A stretch of DNA of 64,000 bases from Eledone cirrhosa (GCA_964016885.1 OZ024744.1:116811302-116875301); one strand, 5' to 3'. Shown: positions 27,481 through 37,867, counted from the first letter of the stretch. Made by a program: numbers and translations. Notes: a model not told the origin generated them from the letters alone.

Positions 27481-30076
27481 AAATAAAATGTCTTGCTCAA
27501 GGACACAGTGGTATGGAGCAATGTGACATGAAGTGTTATGCCCAAGGACACAGTGGACTGGAGCAATGTGATATAAAGTTTCTTGCTCAAGGACACAGTG
27601 GACTGGAGCAACGTGAAATATACATTCTTGTTCAAGTATACAGTGGACTGGAGCAATGTGAAATAAAGTGTCTTGCTCAAGGACACAGTGGACTGGGGCA
27701 ACGTGAAATAAAGTGTCTTGCTCAATGTCACAGTGGACTGGAGCAATGTCACATATAATGTCTTGCTCAAGGACACAGTGAACTGGAGCAATGTGAAATA
27801 AAGTGTCTTGCTCAAGGACACAGTGGACTGGAGCAACGTGAAATAAAGTGTCTTGTTCAAGGTCACAGCGGACTGGAGCAACGTGAAATAAAGTGTCTTG
27901 CTCAAAGATACGGTGGACTGGAGCAATGTGACATAAAGTGTCTTGCTCAAGGACGCGCTGGACTTGAGGAATGTAAAGTAAAGTGTATTGTTCAAGTACA
28001 CAGTGGACTGGAGCTGTGTGAAATAAAGTGTCTTGCTCAAGGACACAGTGGACTGTGGCAATCTGATATAAAATGTATTGCTCAAGGAGACAGTGGACTG
28101 GAGCAATCTGATATAAAATGTCTTGCTCAAGGAGACAGTGGTCTGGAGCAATGTGAAATAAAATGTCTTGCTCAAGGAGACAGTGGACTGAAGCAATGTG
28201 AAATAAAGTGTCTTATTCAAGGACACAGTAGACTGGAGCAATGTGACTCAAAGTGTCTTGTTCAAGGAGACAGTGGACTGGAGCAATGTGACTCAAAGTG
28301 TCATGTTCAAGGACACAGTGGACTGGAGCAATGTGAAATAAAGTGTCTTGCTCAAAGACACAGTGTACTGGAGCAACGTGAAATAAAGTGTCTTGTTCAA
28401 GGACACAGTGGACTGGAGCAACGTGAAATAAAGTGACTTGTTCAAGGACACAGTGGACTGGAGAAATGTAAAATAAAGTGTCTTGCTCAAGGACACAGTG
28501 GACTGGAGCAATGTGAACTATAGTGTCTCGCTCAAGGACATAATGGACTGGAGTAACATGAAATAAAGTGTCTTGCTGAAGGAAACAGTTGACTGGAGCA
28601 ACATGAAATAAAGTGTCTTGCTCAAGGACACAGTGGAGTGGAGCAATGTGAAATAAAGTGTCCTGCTCAAGGCCACCCTGGACTGGAGCAATGTGAAATA
28701 AAGTGTCTTGCTCAAGGACAGGGAGGACTGGAGCAAAGTGAAATAAAGTGTCTTGTTCAATTACACAGTGGACTGGAGCAATGTGACATAAAGTGTCTTG
28801 CTCAAGGACGCGGTGGACTTGAGCAATGTAAAGTAAAGTGTCTTGTTCAAGTACACAGTGGACTGGGGGCAACGTGAAATAAAGTGTCTTGCTCAAGGAC
28901 AGGGTGGACTGGAGCAAAGTGAAATAAAGTGTCTTGTTCAATTACACAGTGGACTGGAGCAATGTGAAATAAAGTGTCTTATTCAAGGACACAGTAGACT
29001 GGAGCAATGTGAAATAAAGTGTCTTGCTCAAGGACACCCTGGACTGGATCAATGTGAAATAAAGTATCTTATTCAAGGACACAGTGGACTGGAGCAATGA
29101 GAAATAAAGTGTCTTATTCAAGGACACAATGGACTGGAGCTCTGTGACTCAAAGTGTCTTGCTCAATGTCACAGTGAACTGGAGCAATGTGAAATAAAAT
29201 GTCTTGCTCAAGGACACAGTGGACTGGAGCAACATGAAATAAAGTGTCTGGCTCAAGAACACAGTGGACTGGAGCAACATGAAATAAAGTGTCTTGCTCA
29301 AGGACACAGTACACTGGAGCCACGTGAAATAAAGTGTTTTGCTGAAGGACACAGTAGACTGGAGCAATGTGAAATAAAGTATCTTATTCAAGGACACAGT
29401 GGACTGGAGCAATGTGAAATAAAGTATCTTATTCAAGGACACCCTGGACTGGATCAATGTGAAATAAAGTATCTTATTCAAGGAGACAGTGGACTGGAGC
29501 AATGAGAAATGAAGTGTCTTATTCAAGGACACAATGGACTGGAGCTATGTGACTCAAAGTGTCTTGCTCAATGTCACAGTGGACTGGAGCAATGTGACAT
29601 TAAGTGTCTTGCTCAAGGAAACAGTGGACTGGAGCAACGTGAAATAAAGTCTCTTACTCGAAGTCACAGTGAACTGGAGCAATGTGAAATAAAATGTCTT
29701 GCTCAAGGACACAGTGGACTGGAGCAACATGAAATAAAGTGTCTTGCTCAAGGACACAGTGGACTGGAGCAACATGATATAAAGTATCTTGCTCAAGGAC
29801 ACAGTACACTGGAGCCACGTGAAATAAAGTGTTTTGCTGAAGGCCACAGTAGACTGGAGCAATGTGAAATAAAGTGTCTTGCTCAAGGACACAGTGGAAT
29901 GGAGCAATGTGAAATAAAGTGTCCTGGACAGGAGCAATGGGAAATAAAGTGTCTTACTCGAGAACACAGTGGACTGGAGCAATGTGAAATAAAGTGTCTC
30001 GTTCAAGGACACCCTGGACTGGAGCAACGTGAAATAAAGTGTCTTGCTCAAGAACACAGTGGACTGGAGCAATGTG
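27476..30076. repeat. 2.6-kb higher-order block, copy 2
   Basis: This matches 24925-27480 monomer by monomer with sparse differences and one added 45-bp unit carrying a GACTCAAAG variant near 28290. Inside and just after it, the segment 29890-30300 is itself repeated at an offset of about 435 bp (30320-30735), marked by the short 30-bp monomer. Confidence 0.85.
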
Positions 30077-30846
30077 AAATAAAGTGTCTTTCTCAAGGAT
30101 ACAGTGGACTGGAGCAATGTGAAATAAAGTATCTTGCTCAAGGACACAGTGGACTGGAGCAATGTGAAGTAAAGTGTCTTGTTCAAGTACACAGTGGACT
30201 GGAGCTGTGTGAAATAAAGTGTCTTGCTCAAGGACACAGTGGACTGTGGCAATCTGATATAAAATGTCTTGCTCAAGGAGACAGTGGACTGGAGCAATCT
30301 GATATAAAATGTCTTGCTCAAGGACACAGTGGAATGGAGCAATGTGAAATAAAGTGTCCTGGACAGGAGCAATGGGAAATAAAGTGTCTTACTCGAGAAC
30401 ACAGTGGTCTGGAGCAATGTGAAATAAAGTGTCTCGTTCAAGGACACCCTGGACTGGAGCAACGTGAAATAAAGTGTCTTGCTCAAGAACACAGTGGACT
30501 GGAGCAATGTGAAATAAAGTGTCTTGCTCAAGGATACAGTGGACTGGAGCAATGTGAAATAAAGTATCTTGCTCAAGGACACAGTGGACTGGAGCAATGT
30601 GAAGTAAAGTGTCTTGTTCAAGTACACAGTGGACTGGAGCTGTGTGAAATAAAGTGTCTTGCTCAAGGACACAGTGGACTGTGGCAATCTGATATAAAAT
30701 GTCTTGCTCAAGGAGACAGTGGACTGGAGCAATCTGATATAAAACGTCTTGATCAAGGATACAGTAGACTGGAGCAATGTGACTCAAAGTGTCATGTTCA
30801 AGGACACAGTGGACTGGAGCAACGTGAAATAAAGTGTCTTGTTTAA
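29509..30846 (+). other. 445-codon open frame inside the satellite (not called a gene)
   Basis: This is the longest plus-strand open frame, made of units of the GHSGLEQCEIKCLAQ type with two cysteines per unit. It ends at a TAA created by a one-base change in a monomer. No upstream unique sequence or start context supports translation, and a minus-strand frame (29554-30777) is open over the same DNA. It is recorded only so that it is not mistaken for a secreted cysteine-rich repeat protein. Confidence 0.75.
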
Positions 30847-31049
30847 GGACACAGTGGACTGGAGCAACGTGAAATAAAGTGACTTGTTCAAGGACACAGT
30901 GGACTGGAGCAATGTAAAATAAAGTGTCTTGCTCAAGGACACAGTGGACTGGAGCAATGTGAACTAAAGTGTCTCGTTCAAGGACATAATGGACTGGAGT
31001 AACATGAAATAAAGTGTCTTGCTGAAGGAAACAGTTGACTGGAGCAACA

Positions 31050-32205
31050 TGAAATAAAGTGTCTTGATCAAGGACACAGTGGACTGGAGCAATGTGAAAT
31101 AAAGTGTTTTGCTGAAGGACACAGTGGAGTGGAGCAATGTGAAATAAAGTGTCCTGCTCAAGGCCACCCTGGACTGGCGCAATGTGAAATAAAGTGTCTT
31201 GATCAAGGACACAGTGGACTGGAGCAATGTGAAATAAAGTGTCTTGTTCAAAGACACCCTTGACTGGAGCAACGTGAAATAAAGTGTCTTACTCGAGAAC
31301 ACAGTGGACTGGAGCAATGTGAAATAAAGTGTCTCGTTCAAGGACACCCTGGACTGGAGCAACGTGAAATAAAGTGACTTGTTCAAGGACACCCTGGACT
31401 GGAGCAACGTGAAATAAAGTGACTTGCTCAAGGACACAGTGGACTGGAGCAATGTGAAATAAAGTTTCTTGATCAAGGACACAGTGGACTGGAGCAATGT
31501 GACATAACGTGTCTTGATCAAGGACACAGTGGACTGGAGCAATGTGAAATAAAGTGTCTTGATCAAGGACAAAGTGGACTGGAACAATGTGAAATAAAGT
31601 GTCTTGTTCAAGGACACAGTGAACTGGAGCAACGTCAAATAAAGTGTCTTGTTCAAAGACACCCTGGACTGGAGCAATGTGAAATAAAGTGTCTTGCTCA
31701 AGGACACAGTGGACTGGAGCAACGTGAAATAAAGTGTCTTGATCAAGGACACAGTGGACTGGAGCAACGTGAAATAAAGTGTCTTGATCAAGGACATCCT
31801 GGACTGGAGCAACGTGAAATAAAGTGTCTTGATCAAGGACACAGTGGACTGGAGCAACGTGAAATAAAGTGTCTTGATCAAGGACACCCTGGACTGGAGC
31901 AACGTGAAATAAAGTGTCTTGATCAAGGACACAGTGGACTGGAGCAACGTGAAATAAAGTGTCTTGTTCAAGGACACCCTGGACTGGAGCAATGTGAAAT
32001 AAAGTGTCTTGCTCAAGGACACAATGGCCTGGGGCAATGTGAAATAATGTGTCTTGATCAAGGACACAGTGGACTGGAGCAACGTGACATAAAGTGTCTT
32101 GCTCAAGGAGACAATGGCCTGGGGCAATGTGAAATAATGTGTCTTGATCAAGGACACAGTGGACTAGAGCAACGTGACATAAAGTGTCTTGCTCAAGGAG
32201 ACAAT
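31050..32205. repeat. Right-edge satellite subfamily with GATC
   Basis: Monomers in the last 1.1 kb of the array mostly carry TTGATCAAGG where the bulk of the array has TTGCTCAAGG, and many lack the variant order seen elsewhere. The final units, about 32012-32200, form two copies of a 90-bp dimer with ACAATGGCCTGGGGC. Such edge-specific monomers are expected where unequal exchange with the array centre is rare (inference). Confidence 0.85.
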
Positions 32206-32272
32206 GACCCGCTGGGTGTCAAACTCATAACCTTAGAATCATGAGCCGAATTCCCTAACCACGAAACCATTA
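32206..32272 (-). mobile_element. tRNA-like SINE head fragment at the array edge
   Basis: On the minus strand the sequence has GTGGTTAGGGAATTCGGCTC (A-box-like) followed about 25 bases on by GGTTATGAGTTTGACACCC (B-box-like). This is the layout of a tRNA-derived SINE promoter of a type different from the common SINE in this window. It abuts the last satellite monomer directly. It is too degenerate to be a working tRNA gene. Confidence 0.55.
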
Positions 32273-32366
32273 ATTATAATCCTCGGTTTGTTTGTAAACA
32301 AACAGCCCGACTAAATGTTCGGTAAACCCCGACGTACATATATATATATGTGTGTACATGTTATCA

Positions 32367-33123
32367 TCATCATTATCATCACCGTTTTACGTCCGTTCTT
32401 CCACGCCAGCATGGGTTAGACGGGTTGTCCTGTTGTCGGCAGTGGTCGGTCGGCTGACCTCACCTTGCTCATACGGGAACTGATTCTGGCTAGATTTCTA
32501 CAGCTGGATGCCCTTCCTAACACCAATTACATTTACAGTGAGTGCTGGGTGCTTTTTTCCGTGGCGCCTACCCGCCCACTTTACAGTGTGGGATGGGTGC
32601 TTTTTAGTCGTGGCACCTCCACGACCACTTTGCAGTGGGAGGGTGTGGGGGAATATTGTCTACATGCTTCAGCTTCGGCTTGTACCCGTGGGGGTCGGTT
32701 CTTTTGTATCACTGCGTGGCGCCAGATGTCACGGTCGTGTGTCACCGCTTTTGGGAGGTGTAATTGGGTAAGGTCGGCTTTTATCACCTCCTCCCAGGTC
32801 TTCTTGGATCTCCCCACTCAGCGGTTTCCATCTGTTTCTAGTGCTCTGCACCTTTTTATGCAGCTGTCATACTTCACACGCATCACATGTCCATACCAAC
32901 GCAACCGCCTCTCCTGCACACAGCATTTGATTCCTCTTATGCTCAGTCTCTCTCTCAATTCATTTATGCTTTGCCATTCGCGTATATTACTATTACACAT
33001 CCATCGGAGCATGCAGGCTTCGTTTCTTTCTAATCTATGTAAGTCTTCCACCTTCAGCATCCAGGTCTCACTACCATGTAACATTGATGTTCGTATACAC
33101 GCATCATACAGTCTGCTTTTCAT
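32367..33123 (-). pseudogene. LINE 3' end: reverse transcriptase C-terminus plus 3' tail (RTE-like), broken
   Basis: The minus strand encodes the C-terminal end of a non-LTR retrotransposon reverse transcriptase: GSETWML, RLERNEACMLRWMC and RRLRWYGHVMR, then a GRSKKTWEEV motif of the basic C-terminal tail. An in-frame TGA at about 32818-32820 replaces the arginine expected just before that motif. The 3' untranslated part follows (32370-32540), with the piece GTTAGGAAGGGCATCCAGC, and ends in a GAT-rich tail seen as ATCATCATTATCATCACC at about 32367. It is 5' truncated, as is usual for LINE insertions. I place it with RTE-like clades from memory of the RRLRWYGHV tail; the clade is uncertain. 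Confidence 0.85.
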
Positions 33124-33171
33124 GTATGTATGTACATACTAGTGTACGTCTGTATACATATATGTATGTAC

Positions 33172-33455
33172 CAGTGGCGAAGGGTAACCTGGAAAGCAGG
33201 GCATGCAGTCCAATCGCCATGGCGGAAAGTGGGGCTGTTCAGCCTTACCCCCCCCCCCCCCCAATTGCCTCTAAATGACCCTCCCGGTCAAAGCCGCATC
33301 TAGTGTTATCTTGTGTGTGTGTGTGTTATCTTTTTATGTGTCTACGATTTAGTAAGCAGCCAAAATTCTGCTTGCTTCAACCGATGCAATTGATCAATTC
33401 AAGATTCTATAACGCATCCACTGCATGTGTTGCATGCACGCACCCTTCGCCCCTG
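33172..33455. mobile_element. hAT-like MITE (284 bp)
   Basis: The left end CAGTGGCGAAGGGTAA and the reverse complement of the right end, CAGGGGCGAAGGGTGC, form terminal inverted repeats. The flanking 8-mers GTATGTAC (33164-33171) and GTATGTGC (33456-33463) match at seven of eight bases, the target-duplication length of hAT elements. The inside holds a poly-C run and a (GT)n tract and no coding sequence, so it would depend on a transposase from elsewhere. Confidence 0.75.
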
Positions 33456-33463
33456 GTATGTGC

Positions 33464-33643
33464 GTATACATACTTATATTTAAGTATCAGCCGTGCTAAG
33501 AGTGAGAAATGAAATTTCATTTTTTCCATTTATCATTTTCGGTACGCCCGGCCGACTAACTCACTCGATTTGCAAATTAGGCTGCTTAGCCGTTAATATG
33601 CATCAGGAAAGTATATACTTTCAAACGTTCAATGGATTGACAG
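33464..33643. other. No recognisable feature
   Basis: This is unique-looking sequence between the MITE and the first ribozyme-like motif. A related non-coding repeat with GTTTGTTTACAAACAAAC (a short palindrome) lies just beyond, at about 33757-33800, and is also found at 32285-32330, so part of this interval may belong to one repeat family. Confidence 0.5.
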
Positions 33644-33700
33644 GAAGGTATACGGTGCTGATGACAGTTAATAAGCTAGAAACTAGTTCATCGTTCCTTT
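33644..33700 (+). ncRNA. Hammerhead-ribozyme-like motif
   Basis: The conserved core CTGATGA lies at 33658-33664 and GAAA at 33679-33682. Stem II is A-G-U-U paired with A-G-C-U around a short loop, with one U-G pair and a C-A mismatch next to the core. Stem III is AC/GU with a two-base loop, and the cleavage-site base is U at 33688. Stem I pairs ACGGTG (33652-33657) with CATCGT (33689-33694) and continues after a small internal loop (AAGG with CCTT). This is the type I arrangement. The fold was done by hand. Confidence 0.65.
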
Positions 33701-33890
33701 GTCAGTGTTGCACAAAAGGGCAACGATGGTTGCCGAACACTGTACGGCTTAATTCGGGCTGTTTGTTTACAAACAAACCGAACATTATAATAAATGTTCG
33801 GTAAGCCCATACATACATATATATATATATGTGTGCATGTATGTATATACATACTACTGTACGTCTGTATACATATATGTATGTACGTAT

Positions 33891-33951
<61 letters not shown>

Positions 33952-34100
33952 TATATATTGTTATGCTTTGGGAGAGTCATGTTGTCAATAAGAAACACAC
34001 GCACCAGTTGCTTTCACTTCAATTTATTATAAATTAAATTTATAAATTTAGGAATTTATAAATTTCCGGTTGGTTGGTTGGTTTGATTCCACAACCAGAC
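33701..34100. other. Short repeat and microsatellite stretch
   Basis: It contains a 45-base piece shared with 32285-32330 (GGCTGTTTGTTTACAAAC region) and a compound (CA)n(TA)n tract at about 33893-33950. An A+T-rich local palindrome built on AAATTTATAAATTT lies at about 34035-34065. No gene is visible. Confidence 0.6.
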
Positions 34101-34115
34101 GATTGTTCACATATT

Positions 34116-34158
34116 GTCAAAGTTCTTTCGTCACACATTCTGTGACCTCTTCAGTGAC
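34116..34158 (-). ncRNA. Hammerhead-ribozyme-like motif
   Basis: On the minus strand, stem I GTCA precedes CTGAAGA. Stem II is GTCACA paired with TGTGAC, with one extra G beside the core, and GAAA follows. Stem III is AG/CU around AA, the cleavage-site base is U, and TGAC closes stem I. CTGAAGA fits the CUGANGA rule. The stem-II sequence is related to that of the motif at 47070-47124, which pairs fully there, so this copy may have lost one C. A (TA)n tract follows at about 34250. Confidence 0.6.
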
Positions 34159-34245
34159 TGGGGATTCTTTTCTTTGATTTTGTGCCTCTCCTTTGTTCTG
34201 TCCTACGCCATCTTGTTTTTGTGTGTGTTGTGTGCTCAGTTTGCG

Positions 34246-34246
<1 letters not shown>

Positions 34247-34286
<40 letters not shown>
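34247..34286. repeat. (TA)n microsatellite
   Basis: About 20 TA units separate the upstream ribozyme-like region from the foldback element. Confidence 0.95.
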
Positions 34287-34287
<1 letters not shown>

Positions 34288-35306
34288 AAGGCATGATTTT
34301 GAGTTAGAAACTCAAAATAGTCTGATTACAGTAAATTAGCTCTCGGAAAGAGGTTTATCCGAGCCGTATATTATAACTGAACAAAAAAGAAAAACGAACA
34401 CAGACATATACATATATGTGTTCAAATCGTAATGGACCAGATTCGCTAAGGTGAAAAGAATACTAACTACAGACAATAGGGTTTGCTAGACTCAATTTAA
34501 GAATAAATCAAGAAAAATAAATACAAACCAGAATTGTGGTAACTACCAATCACCCGGACAGTTTTGATAATACTGTTTCGCAATATTAATTGTGAAGAGG
34601 AATACCAAAATCCTAGCTCATCAGCGGGTGAAGAATTATTAGTATCCTGGTCACTTCTAAATATAATAAAAACTGGATAGTGTGCGTATATATAACGCAC
34701 ATGGTTCCAGAACTTAGCGTGTCTCGCAGACTAAAAATAGCAGCCGGGTTTACTCGACATTTGAATTAGCTCGACGAATTAACGGAGCCGAATATATCAA
34801 AGGCATGTATTGAGTTAGAAACTCAAAATAGTCTCATTACAGTAAATTAGCTCTAGGAAAGAGGTTATACTATACGGCTCAGAAAAACCTCTTTCCTATA
34901 TGATATATTTGGCTCCGTTAATTCGTCGAGTTAATTCAAATGTCGAGTAAACCCGGCTGCTATTTTTAGTGGCGTGAGTCTGCGAGACACGCTAAGTTCT
35001 GGAACCATGTGCATTCCATATACACACACTATCCAGTTTTTTTATTATATTTAGAAGTGACCAGGTTACTAATAATTCTTCACCCGCTGATGAGCTAGGA
35101 TTTTGGTATTCCTCTTCACAAATAATATTGCGAAACAGTATTATCAAAACTGTCCGGGTGATTGGTAGTTACCACAATTCTGGTTTGTATTTATTTTTCT
35201 TGATTTATTCTTAAATTGAGTCTGGCAAACCCTATTGTCTGTAGTTAGTATTCTTTTCACCTTAGCGAATCTGGTCCATTACGATTTGAACACATATATG
35301 TATATG

Positions 35307-37511
35307 CAGTGGCGTAGCTAGGGTGTGGCAAGCAGGGCACATGCCACGGGCGCCATATTTTGGGGGGGCGCATTTTCGACCTAAATCAATTTACATCCGT
35401 GTCGTTTTTATCATTTTTAAAAATATAAGCCAAAAATGAAGCATGTGATTTCTTGAGAGCCGACTTCCACGCCATGTCTAGTGCACTAGACAGAGCAGAT
35501 GTCTGATTTGACTTCACAAGAACGCCCCTCCCCCTCCACACTGACAGCAGGGTGGGTTGCAATTATGCGGGCGCTATTTTTAGCTATACATTGCAAAACA
35601 GCGGATACCTCACTTGACCTCACAAACCCCCACCCCACCCCACCCTCCTCCACACACTGACTGAAGGGACGTAGTTTTGGACGTGCAAATGGTGGACACG
35701 CAGGCGCTATTTTTAGCAATGCATTGCAGTGACCAATACAAGATAATTATAATTATGAAGCTGGTTTACAAAACAGAGTAGTTCGTCTTTTACAACTGGT
35801 ACATAAGACGTCTAGCAAAGGTATCATAATCCAAATGGCCAGATAGGATCTGATAGCTTCTATTAGGAATTCAATTTGACTCCAGTTAAGATGGTTCAAT
35901 GTTTTCTTCTATAATACAGTTCGTCAGAATTTATTAAATCGTATCCAAAAAGCAAGATACTATGGTCTGCTGATTGATTCGACCCCTGACCAGGCGCACT
36001 GAGAACAACTGTCAAAAGTGCGATATGTCGATGTTGATTTCAATATGAAGACAGTCGTTGTGGGCGAATCTTTTCTTGGATTCATTCAAGTAATCAAAAA
36101 AGATGCTGCAAGCCTTGTTGAAACAATCGTGAAAGAGCTAGAAAAAGATGACCTACCACTGCAGAACTGTGGATCGCAGTGCTACGACAATGCTGCCATA
36201 ATGGCTGGGCACCGCAGTGGGGTTCAGCAGAGAGAGAAGAATTTGATTCACTTCGTTAATTGTGATTACCATTCACTTAATCTGGCTGGTCTTCATGCAG
36301 CCAAAAACGATTCTGCTATGATGCACTTTTTCAGTTGCATTGACTCGTTATACAACTTTTTTTCTCGTTCAACACGACGATGGGAAGCCATTAAAGAAGT
36401 TGCTCCAGTGGTTGTTAAATATGCTTCCGACACGCGGTGGAGTGCTAGATGTACCGCAGTCAGACCGGTGGCGAATTATTTGACGCTGATTGTTCAAGTT
36501 CTCAAAAAAAATAGTGATGATGAAACAGAGACATGCGAGAGTAGAAGTGATGCCAGTAATCTCCATAATCGGATACTCAGTTATGAATTCCTGAACTTGA
36601 TTGGATTCTGGAACACGATTCTCTCACAAATTGACCGGGTTCAAAAGAGACTTCAAGATCCAAGAATGAATTTTCACGATGCTGCAGCTGATATAGGAGC
36701 CCTTCAATTTTATTTTAAAGAAGAAGGAACATCCTTAATCCACGAGTCTCTTGAAATGGGCTTCGACCTCTGCCAGAAATGGAATGTTGATTTTCCGAGG
36801 AGGCGAGTAAGACGACAAACCAATACCGAAATTACTGAGGACATCAATGTGGCAGCCAGAAAAGAGATAGAGAGAGCAATGCGAAGTTCACTCAACCGTC
36901 TTCAAACAGAAATGGAAGAACGGTTTATTCGACTTAAGGAAACCGACTCAAGTTTTGGCTTTCTTCTTGATGTCAACTATCTGTTTTATTTGGCTGCTCC
37001 TGATAACCTTGTCCTTAAACAAAGGTACAGCCGTCTTGCGGAACTATACAACTCCGACATCGACGGAGAGCAATTGTATGAGGAAATCTTGGACTGCCGA
37101 TCTTTGCTGGCTACTAGGACAGCTGACCCAATTTTAAAGCCGGAGGCATTTCTCCAATTCATCATTAAATACGGCGATGAATGTGTTTTTCCCAATTTGC
37201 GAATCAGCATTCAAATAATGTTGACGATTTCTATTTCAATTGTCAAAGCTAATACATTCGTATTTACGAACCTCAATGGGCCAACAACGGCTGAGTGTAG
37301 AAATTGAAGAGTTTGAACGAACTGATTTCGAGGGAATTATCAACCAGTTTGCCTCATTAAAAGCCCGAAAAATCAAGTTGTAACCGTTTTTTGTTTTTTT
37401 ATTATAAATTCTACCGCAATTTCGTCTTTGTGGATCTTGACTGTTTGATTGGGGGGGGGGGGGGCAATTTGATGCTTGCCCTGGGCGCCGTTTACCCTAG
37501 CTATGCCACTG
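35307..37511 (+). mobile_element. hAT-superfamily DNA transposon, 2,205 bp
   Basis: The left end CAGTGGCGTAGCTAGGGT and the reverse complement of the right end CAGTGGCATAGCTAGGGT form the terminal inverted repeats. The 8-bp sequence TGTATATG flanks both sides exactly (35299-35306 and 37512-37519), which is the hAT signature. Removing the element and one copy of the duplication restores the arm of the foldback element, so the order of insertion is certain. The element carries one broken transposase-like gene in plus orientation. Confidence 0.93.
35935..37380 (+). pseudogene. hAT-type transposase remnant (DUF4371/ZMYM1-like)
   Basis: The longest open part runs from about 36018 to 37307 (429 codons). 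It contains the pattern typical of hAT transposases of the DUF4371 / zinc-finger MYM-like group: RYVDVDFN, ESFLGF, CGSQCYDNAAIMAGHRSGVQ (a D-containing core region), CDYHSLNLAG and a SDTRWSAR segment. Homology runs upstream in frame (GLLIDSTPDQAH) across a TGA at 36000-36002 that replaces an expected arginine. Downstream the frame changes near 37215-37265, and the conserved C-terminal hAT segment resumes in another frame as LRTSMGQQRLSVEIEEFERT, ending at a stop near 37381. The N-terminal zinc-finger region is missing. The gene is therefore inactive in at least two places. Confidence 0.88.
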
Positions 37512-37867
37512 TGTATATGTCTGTGTTCGTTTTTCTTTTTTGTTCAGTTATATGATATATATATATACTAGCTGACCCGTCCGGCTGGCGCCCGGCTAGG
37601 TATACCGGCATTTTATCTTTTCAGGAATCCCCCCTACACTCCAGTGCAAAGATACCGCACGCCTTCTCAAGTCAGCGAAGGGGTGGGGAGTAACGTGCTC
37701 TGATGTTGGGCTTGAATAGTTTTTAGGATTCCCAATTCAGTAGCCAGTACGTTAAAGAAAATTGATAGTTACAACAATAAAGGCTGAACAGAGAACACAT
37801 TTTTTAACAAACAATAATTTGTACAACCATAATGGAAATTCCAAGTAACAGAAAATACATAAATTAC

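Larger units (their letters stand above)
1..32205. repeat. 45-bp satellite array with higher-order structure
   Basis: About 700 tandem copies of a 45-bp unit fill this stretch without a break except for one SINE insertion and its duplicate. In plus-strand codon phase the consensus unit reads GHSGLEQCEIKCLAQ; the minus strand reads LSKTLYFTLLQSTVS in one frame and LEQDTLFHIAPVHCV in another. The remaining three frames meet a stop in every unit. Units differ by scattered substitutions, and a few are short or long (a 30-bp unit at about 1769-1798 and 29921-29950, a one-base gain near 1569), which shifts phase. Stops from point changes interrupt all three open frames at irregular places, so I see no sign of a maintained protein. 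The left end lies outside the window. The function is unknown; satellite or heterochromatic DNA is the simplest reading. Confidence 0.97.
34368..37552. repeat. Foldback element with about 430-bp arms, interrupted by a hAT transposon
   Basis: The left arm, 34368-34795, is repeated in inverted orientation at 34906-35306 and continues at 37520-37552 after the hAT insertion. The arms differ at a few percent of positions and by small indels. The spacer 34796-34905 holds a second copy of a roughly 70-base unit also present at 34287-34357 (GAGTTAGAAACTC, then GGAAAGAGGTT). No coding capacity is seen in the arms. Whether this is a foldback element or a 5'-truncated inverted pair of another retroelement is unclear. 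Confidence 0.85.

Noticed and set aside
1..32205. Dozens of open frames of 60-492 codons read as a secreted repeat protein family
   Set aside because: Frames are open on both strands, follow from a 45-bp stop-free monomer, and end at random substitutions. No start region, signal peptide or unique domain is seen.
1..32205. CRISPR-like array
   Set aside because: Units are contiguous with no unique spacers, and the context is eukaryotic.
32206..32272. Functional tRNA gene
   Set aside because: A- and B-box-like parts are present, but the acceptor and anticodon stems do not pair.
33840..34000. Open frames rich in Tyr-Ile or Thr-His
   Set aside because: They are translations of (TA)n and (CA)n microsatellites; the same applies near 41100, 48280 and 56400.
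34610..35110. CTGATGAGC in both foldback arms as a hammerhead core
   Set aside because: No GAAA box and no stem II follow.
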